Source: Pseudogemmobacter lacusdianii (GTDB taxonomy: Bacteria > Pseudomonadota > Alphaproteobacteria > Rhodobacterales > Rhodobacteraceae). From it: a DNA stretch of 64,000 nucleotides. This document shows, piece after piece, positions 17,647 to 24,467 of the stretch. The stretch covers positions 62,001 to 126,000 of the forward strand of contig NZ_JAVDBT010000002.1 of the NCBI RefSeq assembly GCF_030848395.1, given 5' to 3'. How positions within the stretch are numbered: position 1 is the first letter of the stretch; every line of letters starts with the position of its first letter. The position numbers and the translations under genes are program-made. The notes below the pieces were generated by a model that had not been told where the DNA came from, did not search any database, and saw only the letters and a program-made list of their open reading frames with translations.

Positions 17647-17903
17647 CAATCGGCCAGCATCGGGTCAAGCCGACCTTCGCGGTCCAAAAGATGGATATCA
17701 TCGCTGCCACCGACATGCGCCCCGCCGATGAAGATCTGCGGCACCGAGCGACGACCGCCCGCCCGCTCCATCATCGCCTCGCGCAGCGCGGGATCGCGGC
17801 TGACATCGGTCTCTTGATAGGCCACACCCTTGCGATCCAAGAGCCGCTTGGCGGCCAGGCAATAGGGGCAAATCGGGGTCGTGTAGATCTCAACCGTTTT
17901 CAT
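17646..17903 (-). CDS. grxC: Glutaredoxin 3
   Basis: 85 residues from the ATG at 17903 (MKTVEIYTTPICPYCLAAKRLL). Dithiol active site C12-P-Y-C15, the glutathione-binding SVPQIFI (cis-Pro) and GGSDDI motifs are intact. It reduces protein disulfides and glutathionylated proteins using glutathione. Ribosome binding site AAGGG lies seven bases upstream but inside a hairpin arm (17909-17937), which could limit translation. Between comF and the nitrilase gene in one operon. Confidence 0.95.
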   Translation of the reverse strand: MKTVEIYTTPICPYCLAAKRLLDRKGVAYQETDVSRDPALREAMMERAGGRRSVPQIFIGGAHVGGSDDIHLLDREGRLDPMLAD

Positions 17904-17908
17904 AACAT

Positions 17909-17937
17909 ATCCCTTATCCACGGTGGACTATAGGGAT
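17909..17937 (-). promoter_or_regulatory. Intercistronic hairpin that sequesters the grxC ribosome binding site
   Basis: Plus-strand arms ATCCCT (17909-17914) and TCCA (17917-17920) pair with TGGA (17924-17927) and AGGGAT (17932-17937), with a small asymmetric internal loop. In the minus-strand mRNA the 3' arm contains the AAGGG Shine-Dalgarno of grxC. The hairpin exactly fills the gap between the comF stop (17938) and the grxC start region and has no following U run, so it is not a typical terminator. Confidence 0.55.
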
Positions 17938-18660
17938 TTAGGGATCCTTCGCAACGCGCGCCAGAGCCAGCACATCAACCCGCGCGGCACCCGCTGAAAG
18001 ACAGGCCTCGGCGGCGGCGGTAAAAGTCGCGCCTGAGGTCATCACATCATCCACAATTAGCACCGGCCTGCCTTTGAGTCGGGCCGCTTGGCGCGGATTG
18101 ATGCGGATAGCCCCGCGCAGATTGGCAAAACGCTCCTCGCGGCTGCGGCCCTCTTGCGAGCCGGTCGAACGATGCCGGAGGAGAAGATCAGGGCAATGAT
18201 CCACAGCCACCCGTTCGGCCAGGGCCTGCGAGAGCAAAGCTGCCTGATTGTATTTGCGGCGAATCAGCCGCCACCAATGCAAAGGCACCGGGGCAATCAA
18301 CGTCTCAGCACCGATCAAATCACCGGACGCTTGTTGAAGCCAAAGGCTGGCGGGACGGGCCAGCTCCATCCGGTCGGCGTGTTTCAAGGCCAGCACCAAG
18401 CGGCGCGCGGTGTCGCGGTATAAAAGCGCCGCGCGGCCTTCACTCCAAGGCCGCGGCATAGCGAGACAGTCGTCGCAGCGCGCCTCAGTCTCGCAAGGTT
18501 CGCCAAGAATCGGGCTGCCACAGGCACAGCAGGTGAGCCCGGAGATAAAGGCCGTGTCCCGCCAGCACGCCGGACAAAGCCCGAAATCGCTGGCCACAAA
18601 TGCGTGACAAGCCATGCATTGCGGCGGGTAAAGCGCCGCGATCACCCTTTGCAAGCCCAT
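17938..18660 (-). CDS. comF: ComF-family phosphoribosyltransferase-like protein
   Basis: 240 residues. An N-terminal double zinc-ribbon is visible (C-x-x-C at QCMACH, LCPACW, CCACG, CDDC), followed by a type I phosphoribosyltransferase domain with the PRPP-binding motif VLIVDDVMTSGAT. ComF proteins are needed for DNA uptake or handling of single strands in naturally competent bacteria; in alphaproteobacteria the gene is widespread and its task less clear. First gene of comF-grxC-nitrilase-marR. Its start is only 24 bases from the divergent methyltransferase start. Confidence 0.9.
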   Translation of the reverse strand: MGLQRVIAALYPPQCMACHAFVASDFGLCPACWRDTAFISGLTCCACGSPILGEPCETEARCDDCLAMPRPWSEGRAALLYRDTARRLVLALKHADRMELARPASLWLQQASGDLIGAETLIAPVPLHWWRLIRRKYNQAALLSQALAERVAVDHCPDLLLRHRSTGSQEGRSREERFANLRGAIRINPRQAARLKGRPVLIVDDVMTSGATFTAAAEACLSAGAARVDVLALARVAKDP

Positions 18661-18684
18661 CCCGGCCCCCTATGGTCCGCCGCC

Positions 18685-19539
18685 ATGACCCAAGCCCCGC
18701 TTCTCACCGACCGCCCCGCGCTGATGCGCAACCGCGCCCGCGCTTTGTCTTTGCCCGAGCCTGCGCTTTTCCTGCAGGAAACCGCGATCGATGAGGTGAA
18801 GGAGAGGCTGGAATCGGTTAATAGAACCTTTACGGATGCCGCAGTGATCACCGGTTATCCGGAACTCTGGCAGGCAGAGCTGCGCGGCATTCTGCCAAAT
18901 CTGCGCATGGTTCCCGATGACGACGCGCTGAACCTTGCCCCACAAAGCCTTGATCTTGTTGTGCATGCGATGGCTTTGCACTGGGCGAATGACCCCGTGG
19001 GCCAGCTTGTGCAGGCCCGCCGTGTCTTGCGGCCCGATGGCCTCCTGCTCGCGCTCTTCTTCGGGGGCCAGACCCTGCAAGAGCTGCGCGCCGTTTTGGC
19101 CGAGGCTGAAGCCGAAGTGACGGGCGGCCTATCGCCGCGCGTGCTGCCGATGGGCGAAATCCGCGACTTGGGCGCTTTGCTGCAACGCGCGGGCCTGGCT
19201 TTGCCGGTCGCCGACAGCTTCACCCAAACCGTGCGCTACCGCAGCGCGCTGCATCTGATGCGCGATCTGCGCGCGATGGGCGAAGGCAATGCTTTGGCGC
19301 AGCGCCTGCGCCGCCCGACACGGCGCAAGGTGCTGCTGCGCGCGGCCGAGCTCTACCAGCAAAGCTACCAAGCTGAGGATGGCCGAATCCCCGCCACCTT
19401 TGAGATCCTCTGCCTTACTGGTTGGGCCGAACATGAGGGCCAGCAAAAGCCCCTGCGCCCGGGATCAGCGCAACAAAGGCTGGCCGATGCGCTCAACACG
19501 GCGGAAATGCCGCTGCGCAAAGGGTCGCAGCCCGGTTGA
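18685..19539 (+). CDS. SAM-dependent methyltransferase (NDUFAF5/BioC-like)
   Basis: 284 residues from the ATG at 18685; the frame extends upstream but overlaps the comF start. The central LDLVVHAMALHWANDPVGQLVQARRVLRPDGLLLALFFGG matches the class I methyltransferase core of the NDUFAF5/BioC-like group often encoded beside comF in Rhodobacterales. The glycine-rich motif I is not well conserved (AAVITGYPELW at about 53-63), so catalytic activity is probable rather than certain. The NDUFAF5 family hydroxylates an Arg of complex I in mitochondria; bacterial function not established. Confidence 0.78.
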   Translation: MTQAPLLTDRPALMRNRARALSLPEPALFLQETAIDEVKERLESVNRTFTDAAVITGYPELWQAELRGILPNLRMVPDDDALNLAPQSLDLVVHAMALHWANDPVGQLVQARRVLRPDGLLLALFFGGQTLQELRAVLAEAEAEVTGGLSPRVLPMGEIRDLGALLQRAGLALPVADSFTQTVRYRSALHLMRDLRAMGEGNALAQRLRRPTRRKVLLRAAELYQQSYQAEDGRIPATFEILCLTGWAEHEGQQKPLRPGSAQQRLADALNTAEMPLRKGSQPG

Positions 19540-19590
19540 CGGCGGGGGCAAAGGCGCTATCTCCGGGGTAAGCCAAAGTTGGAGCCGATC

Positions 19591-20619
19591 ATGGACAAGC
19601 CCGCCGACCACCCCAAGGTCCCCCGCCCGAAGATCGGGGTTCTTCTGGCCAATCTCGGCACGCCCGATGGCTATGATTATTGGTCGATGCGGCGCTATCT
19701 GAGCGAGTTTCTCTCGGATAAGCGGGTGATCGACTACCCGTCGTGGAAATGGCAGCCGCTGTTGCAGACGGTGATCTTGGCCAAACGGCCCTTCACCTCG
19801 GGCGCGAATTACAAGCTGATTTGGAACCACGAGCAGGGTGAAAGCCCGCTGATGACCATCACCAAAGCGCAAACTGCGGCGATCGCGGCCGAGGTCTCGG
19901 CCCGCTATGGCGACAAGGTCATGGTCGATTTCTGCATGCGCTATGGCAATCCTTCGACGGAATCGAAGGTGCGTGAGATGGTAGCCGCGGGCTGCGATAA
20001 GATCGTGTTCTTCCCGCTTTATCCTCAATATGCCGGGGCGACCTCGGCCACCGCCAATGACCAATTCTTCCGCGCCTTGATGAAGGAAACCCGCCAGCCT
20101 GCGGCGCGGGTGGTGCCGGAATATTTCGAGCATCCCGCCTATATCGACGCGCTGGCCCAGTCGGTGCAGACCGCCTATGACAAGCTAGAGCGTAAACCTG
20201 ATGTGCTGGTGGCCAGCTACCACGGTATGCCGCAGCGCTATCTCACCCAAGGCGACCCCTACCATTGCCAATGCCAAAAGACCTCGCGCCTGCTGTGCGA
20301 GCGGCTGGGTTGGGGTAAAGAGATGATCGACACCACCTTCCAATCGGTCTTCGGCCCCGAGGAATGGCTGAAGCCCTATACGGTCGAGCATGTGGCCGAG
20401 TTGGCGAAGCAGGGCAAGAAACACATTGCCGTGATCGCGCCCGCTTTCAGCGCCGATTGCATCGAAACGCTTGAGGAAATCAACGGCGAGATCCGCGAGG
20501 CTTTCGAGCATGCGGGGGGTGAGTCTTTCACCTATATTCCCTGCCTGAACGACCAACCGGCGCATATCAGCGCTTTGGTTTCGGTGCTGGAAGAGAATCT
20601 GGCGGGCTGGATTCGCTGA
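19591..20619 (+). CDS. hemH: Ferrochelatase
   Basis: 342 residues from the ATG at 19591, six bases after TTGGAG. Family landmarks: VLLANLGTPD near the start, ESPLM, catalytic His211 in SYHGMPQRYLTQGDPY, and the C-terminal EEINGEIREAF. It inserts ferrous iron into protoporphyrin IX, the last step of heme synthesis. Four Cys near 223-234 (Y-H-C-Q-C-Q-K-T) are seen in many alphaproteobacterial enzymes. 51 bases after the methyltransferase gene, same strand. Confidence 0.96.
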   Translation: MDKPADHPKVPRPKIGVLLANLGTPDGYDYWSMRRYLSEFLSDKRVIDYPSWKWQPLLQTVILAKRPFTSGANYKLIWNHEQGESPLMTITKAQTAAIAAEVSARYGDKVMVDFCMRYGNPSTESKVREMVAAGCDKIVFFPLYPQYAGATSATANDQFFRALMKETRQPAARVVPEYFEHPAYIDALAQSVQTAYDKLERKPDVLVASYHGMPQRYLTQGDPYHCQCQKTSRLLCERLGWGKEMIDTTFQSVFGPEEWLKPYTVEHVAELAKQGKKHIAVIAPAFSADCIETLEEINGEIREAFEHAGGESFTYIPCLNDQPAHISALVSVLEENLAGWIR

Positions 20620-20656
20620 ACCAAGCCGTCGCTTTTGAGCCGCTTTACGGGCGTTT

Positions 20657-20682
20657 TGCCGCTGGGAAAAACCCTAGCGGCA
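20657..20682. repeat. Inverted repeat downstream of hemH
   Basis: TGCCGCTGGG (20657-20666) pairs with CCC-T-AGCGGCA (20672-20682) around AAAAA, with one bulged base. It has no U run after it on either strand. It may form a 3'-end hairpin on the hemH transcript. The rest of 20620-20845 shows nothing recognisable. Confidence 0.35.
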
Positions 20683-20845
20683 TGCCTCGATAGGCGTGGA
20701 TGGGCACTGAGGATTTTGGGCTGAAAGGGTGAAGATCTCGGCGGCTTAGAAGACGCTACGGCCTTCAACTGGCCCTGCGGCGCGAGGCCGGAACTTCCTT
20801 AGGGACAGGTCGTTTTCAGTCGCAGAAACAAGGCTTTAGAAATGA

Positions 20846-20875
20846 AAAAGACGGCAGTTTGCACTGCCGTCTTTT
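20846..20875. terminator. Intrinsic terminator between hemH and the tiny secreted protein gene
   Basis: A perfect 13-bp stem AAAAGACGGCAGT (20846-20858) / ACTGCCGTCTTTT (20863-20875) with a TTGC loop. The symmetric A and T ends make it functional in both directions; it lies 17 bases past the stop of the minus-strand small gene. Confidence 0.88.
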
Positions 20876-20892
20876 CCGAATTTGCTTCGAAC

Positions 20893-21072
20893 TCAGTTAG
20901 CTGCGACAGCAGCAACCACGAGCAGGAGCAGCAGCGGAACAACGATGCCGCCAGCCGACGACGAAGTGGTTGCTTCAACGACGGTCGGTTCCATAACCGG
21001 CTCAACCATGCCACCAGCGAAGGAAGCGGTAGCGATAGCGGTCATTGCAGCTGCGAGCGCAAGTTTCTTCAT
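20893..21072 (-). CDS. Tiny secreted protein beside hemH, paralogue of 8272-8463
   Basis: 59 residues, short enough to be missed by length cut-offs. CTGGAGG lies six bases before the ATG at 21072. Signal peptide MKKLALAAAMTAIATASFA with cleavage before G-G, then an acidic/proline segment (MVEPVMEPTVVEATT), a Ser-rich turn and a hydrophobic tail (GGIVVPLLLLLVVAAVAAN). The stop is followed by the terminator at 20846-20875. Same architecture as the protein at 8272-8463. Function unknown; a small periplasmic or membrane-associated protein. From memory, similar short proteins are sometimes mislabelled ferrochelatase because of this neighbour. Confidence 0.8.
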   Translation of the reverse strand: MKKLALAAAMTAIATASFAGGMVEPVMEPTVVEATTSSSAGGIVVPLLLLLVVAAVAAN

Positions 21073-21219
21073 GTTAACCTCCAGTTATTGCAGACCGTCG
21101 TTTGTTGCAGAGGCGACGGCATGCACCCAAGACTATTCCTCGTAAGCCTCTCTTAATCCGCACAATCCAGGAATTGCAATGAGGCTTATAACTCTGGCCT
21201 TCGCGACAACATCATGTCG

Positions 21220-21816
21220 TCAAATTAGCAACACCTGTGTACCGACTTTGGTCATCCCAAAAAGCTCTTCGACGTGTTCATTATAGAGCCCGATGCAGCC
21301 GTTCGACGAACGGCGACCGATCTTCCGAGTGTCATGCGTGCCGTGGATTCGGTAATAGGTCCAGCTGAGATAAAGCGCGCGCGTGCCCAAGGGATTGTCG
21401 GGCGAACCACCCTCGACCACATCCGGCCATTCGGGATTGCGCTCTTTCATCGAGGGCGTGGGGCGCCACGGCGGGTTCACCACTTTCTGCACCACCTCGG
21501 TCCGGCCCTTGCGGGTCAGCTCATCCGACAAAGGGACCGAACTTGGGTAAAGTCGGTAGATCGACTGATCTTCGGACCAGTAATGCAAGGCGCGCGAGGT
21601 GATATCGACCAAGATCGCGCCGTTGCGCGTGTTGTCGAAATACCCGCGCCAATCCAACATCCGGAAGCTAGAAATATTGTTGCGCACGGTGCTGGAGGCG
21701 GGCGGCGCAAATTCGGTGCTGCCCTCTTGAGCCAAAACCGGCCCAACAGCAGCAGCTCCGAATGCGACGGCGGCACCACCCAGAATGGCACGGCGGGTCA
21801 GCCTTTCGGCGGTCAT
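21220..21816 (-). CDS. L,D-transpeptidase (YkuD) with Tat-type signal
   Basis: 198 residues from the ATG at 21816, six bases after AGGAG; an ATG at 21834 is an alternative. A Tat-like signal opens the protein (LTRRAILGGAAVAFGAAAVGPVLAQ). The YkuD catalytic core is HGTHDTRKIGRRSSNGCIGLYNEHVEELF, with Cys of S-N-G-C-I as nucleophile and His of I-H-G-T-H. Such enzymes make 3-3 peptidoglycan cross-links or anchor proteins to the cell wall. Part of a small envelope cluster with the CAP-domain lipoprotein and a second L,D-transpeptidase. Confidence 0.9.
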   Translation of the reverse strand: MTAERLTRRAILGGAAVAFGAAAVGPVLAQEGSTEFAPPASSTVRNNISSFRMLDWRGYFDNTRNGAILVDITSRALHYWSEDQSIYRLYPSSVPLSDELTRKGRTEVVQKVVNPPWRPTPSMKERNPEWPDVVEGGSPDNPLGTRALYLSWTYYRIHGTHDTRKIGRRSSNGCIGLYNEHVEELFGMTKVGTQVLLI

Positions 21817-22044
21817 GACAGGCTCCTGCGTCATTGTGATCCTGTGTGATAGGATATCGAGAATGCAATAACTCTGCAATTCACGCCGCTTTGATCCCGA
21901 AATCCGCCGCCTGTGCCAAAAGGCCATGCAGCCAAGCGCGACTTTGCGCGTTTGGCTCACGCAGACTTGGGTTTGATCAATGGCGGTGATTTCGTTACAG
22001 CTGCGGCAGAAATCCCCATTGGCTGACGTGATCGGGTGGAGTGA

Positions 22045-22557
22045 ATGAACAGACGCAGTTTCGTGGTGCTTGGCGCGGCCCTGACTTTGGCGGCCTGTGT
22101 GCCAAGCGCTCGGGTCCAATTGGGGGCGGACGGCAAGCCCTTGCCGCAGGTCTACCGGATCACCCCAGCGGTGGCCGAGCAGATCCCCTTCCGCTTGCTC
22201 GACGCGGTAAATTCCTTGCGCTCGGCCAAAGGTGCGCAACCTTTGAGCTATAACGCCCAGCTCAACGCTGCGGCCGAGACGCATTCGCGCGACATGTCGC
22301 TGCAAAACCGCCCCTGGCACTTTGGCTCGGACGGCTCTTCGCCGCTGACCCGCGTGCAGCGCGTCGGCTATAACGGCCGTCTCTCGGGCGAGGCGATCTC
22401 AGAGACCTATCAGACCGAGCTTGAGACCCTCTCGGCTTGGATGGCGCAGCCTGACACGCGGGCAATCATTTTGGATCCGGCGGCGCGCGAAATCGGCTTT
22501 GCTTGGTTCCAAGAGAACAATGGCAAAATCTGGTGGACGATGGTGACGGGCGGCTAA
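22045..22557 (+). CDS. CAP-domain (SCP/PR-1-like) lipoprotein
   Basis: 170 residues. Lipoprotein signal MNRRSFVVLGAALTLAACV (lipobox L-A-A-C). The CAP domain is recognisable by the helix LLDAVNSLRSAKGAQPLSYNAQLNAAAETHSRDM, the metal-site-type His in RPWHFGSDGSSP and Glu in SGEAISE, and the C-terminal strands IGFAWF ... IWWTMV. Bacterial CAP proteins (YkwD-like) are extracytoplasmic and of mostly unknown function. GGAG lies about five bases before the start. Divergent from the L,D-transpeptidase gene at 21220-21816 across 228 bases without other recognisable content. Confidence 0.87.
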   Translation: MNRRSFVVLGAALTLAACVPSARVQLGADGKPLPQVYRITPAVAEQIPFRLLDAVNSLRSAKGAQPLSYNAQLNAAAETHSRDMSLQNRPWHFGSDGSSPLTRVQRVGYNGRLSGEAISETYQTELETLSAWMAQPDTRAIILDPAAREIGFAWFQENNGKIWWTMVTGG

Positions 22558-22589
22558 GCCGCCAAGCCAAGCCACCTGAACCAAAAGAA

Positions 22590-22612
22590 AAAGGGCCCCG
22601 CGTGGGCCCTTT
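22590..22612. terminator. Bidirectional intrinsic terminator
   Basis: AAAGGGCCC (22590-22598) pairs with GGGCCCTTT (22604-22612), loop CGCGT. It separates the converging CAP-domain gene (+) and L,D-transpeptidase gene (-). Confidence 0.85.
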
Positions 22613-22639
22613 GTCATAGAATGCGATGCGATTGCGCGG

Positions 22640-23134
22640 TCAGGGCAGGATGTGGATCACGGTGCCCACATTTACCATCGAATAGATCACTTCCATTTCC
22701 TTATCGGTCACCGCGATGCAGCCCGCAGTCCAATCACGCTGCCGGATCGGCCGCAGCGGGCCACCGTGGATCATGATATCCCCGCCGGGCGATTTGTTCA
22801 TGCTATGGGCAAATTCGCGGTCCAAACGGTTCGGGTAATCGATGCGCAATGACAGGTGATAGGTCGAATCAGGCTTTTTATAGCTGATTTGATAGGTGCC
22901 TTCCGGCGTTTTGCCGTCGCCTTCGTATTGCTTATGCCCCTCGGGCGCGAAGCCCAGCGCAATATCGTAGCTCTTCAGCACCTTCTGATTGTGCAGCAGA
23001 TACATCTTACGCTCGGCCTTATGGACTTGAATCGAGGTGACCTCGGGCCCGTTATACCGCTTGAACTTAGAGCTTCCGCAGGCGGCAACGCCGGTCAGAA
23101 GCACCATCATAAGAAAAAGTTTAATTGCCCGCAT
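22640..23134 (-). CDS. L,D-transpeptidase family lipoprotein
   Basis: 164 residues from the ATG at 23134 (an in-frame TTG at 23149 is the alternative). Lipobox GVAAC after a hydrophobic signal. YkuD fold with IMIHGGP and the nucleophile motif RDWTAGCIAVTDKEME, the form found in murein L,D-transpeptidase-like proteins of Proteobacteria. Probably attached to the outer or inner membrane facing the periplasm. With the enzyme at 21220 it makes two L,D-transpeptidases within 2 kb. Confidence 0.88.
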   Translation of the reverse strand: MRAIKLFLMMVLLTGVAACGSSKFKRYNGPEVTSIQVHKAERKMYLLHNQKVLKSYDIALGFAPEGHKQYEGDGKTPEGTYQISYKKPDSTYHLSLRIDYPNRLDREFAHSMNKSPGGDIMIHGGPLRPIRQRDWTAGCIAVTDKEMEVIYSMVNVGTVIHILP

Positions 23135-23234
23135 CACTGCCCATGCCAATTCTGGTCTTAGCTTTTGGCGATGCGCATAGCCCAGATTGGCGGTTCAGGA
23201 AAGCAATAGCTGCGTGAGCTGGCTCACGGATCCG

Positions 23235-24467
23235 TCAGTCGGGGCGATGGAACCGGGCCACCAACTCGACGTGATGCGACCAGCGGAACTGGTCCACCAC
23301 TTGCACCCAATCCAGCTGATAGCCGCCCGCCAGCAGAATGCGGGCATCGCGCGCGAAAGTGGCAGGGTTGCAAGAGACCATCGCAATCACCGGCACTTTG
23401 CTGGCGGCAAGCCGCTGCACCTGCGCCTCGGCCCCGGCGCGCGGCGGGTCCAGCACCACCCCGGTCATGCCACGCATATCCTCAACCTCCAGCGGGTTGC
23501 GGAAAAGATCGCGACGCAAAGCGACAATCTTTTTCAGCCCTTGGGTGCCGCGCACCGCCTTGCTCACCGCCTCGACCATCACGGTCTCCCCCTCAAGCGA
23601 GGCGACTTCAGCCGTCTCAGCCAGCGGGAAAGTGAAGGTGCCAAGACCCGAGAAGATATCCGCGACACGTTTTTGCGGGCCCAAGGCCTCGACCACACCG
23701 GCGACCAAAGCGGCCTCGCCCTCGGCAGTGGCTTGCAAGAAGGCGGCGGGCGGCATTTGCACCCTTGCGCGGCCAAAGCCCTGTTCGGGCGTGGCGCGCA
23801 TCGCCACGGTCTCATCGTCCCACGTCAGCCGCGCCAAGGCAAAGCGCTCGGTCAGCCGGGCCAGCTCCATCCGCAGCTCAGAATCCAAAGGCTTGCCGCC
23901 TTCGACCCGGACATCCGGGCCGGTCAGGCTATGGGTCAGCGTCACCGAAAGCGTTGTGGTGCGCGAGCCGCCCAAAATGGCCAAAGCCTCGACCGCCGGG
24001 AAAAGCGCCATCAACGATGGGTCCAGCAGCAGACACCCCGGCACCGGAATGATCACATCCGAGCCGCGGGCGTAAAAGCCAACCAAAGCCCCGCCCTTGG
24101 TCTTGCGTGCCGCCAAAGTCGCGCGGCGGCGCGAGCGCGCGGGCGAGGTGATCACCCCGTCGCGCAAAGGCTCGGCAGAAAGCCCCTGCCCCGCCAAAGC
24201 ATTCGCCACCACCTCACGCTTCCACCGCGCCAGGAAAGGCTCAGACGCATGTTGCAGCTGGCAGCCCCCGCAGGCCTTGGCATGCGGGCATGGCGGTTTC
24301 ACCCGGTCAGTGCTGGGCGTGACGATACGAACGCCTTCCAGCTTATCGCCAACCAGCTCCCCCTCAACCACCTCACCGGGCAGCACGCCCGAGACATAGA
24401 CCGGACCATTCGGCCCAGCGGCGATCCCGTGGCCCAGATGGCCCAATCTGTCGATGGTAAGCGTCAC
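23235..24467 (-). CDS. 23S rRNA (uracil-5-)-methyltransferase, RlmD/RumA family
   Basis: 410 residues from the GTG at 24467, which overlaps the stop of the upstream ABC gene (GTGA). A short TRAM-like N-terminal domain (VTLTIDRLGHLGHGIAAGPNGPVYV) is followed by four Fe-S ligand cysteines (C-x5-C-x2-C in CPHAKACGGCQ, and the Cys of VPGCLLLDP), then the SAM domain (VADIFSGLGTFTFPLAE), LDPPRAGA and the catalytic VSCNPATFARD. These enzymes methylate U1939 (RlmD) or U747 (RlmC) of 23S rRNA; which one cannot be told by eye. Last gene of a three-gene coupled operon with the ABC exporter pair. Confidence 0.9.
   Translation of the reverse strand: MTLTIDRLGHLGHGIAAGPNGPVYVSGVLPGEVVEGELVGDKLEGVRIVTPSTDRVKPPCPHAKACGGCQLQHASEPFLARWKREVVANALAGQGLSAEPLRDGVITSPARSRRRATLAARKTKGGALVGFYARGSDVIIPVPGCLLLDPSLMALFPAVEALAILGGSRTTTLSVTLTHSLTGPDVRVEGGKPLDSELRMELARLTERFALARLTWDDETVAMRATPEQGFGRARVQMPPAAFLQATAEGEAALVAGVVEALGPQKRVADIFSGLGTFTFPLAETAEVASLEGETVMVEAVSKAVRGTQGLKKIVALRRDLFRNPLEVEDMRGMTGVVLDPPRAGAEAQVQRLAASKVPVIAMVSCNPATFARDARILLAGGYQLDWVQVVDQFRWSHHVELVARFHRPD

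Noticed and set aside
21220-21816. Loss of the usual S-H-G-C His in the YkuD active site (S-N-G-C)
   Set aside because: Asn is common at this position in related alphaproteobacterial enzymes as far as I recall, and the nucleophile Cys and the His of I-H-G-T-H are present.
23213-23228. Palindrome CGTGAGC-TG-GCTCACG between two minus-strand genes as a terminator
   Set aside because: No U run on either side and the loop would be too tight; at most a weak operator.
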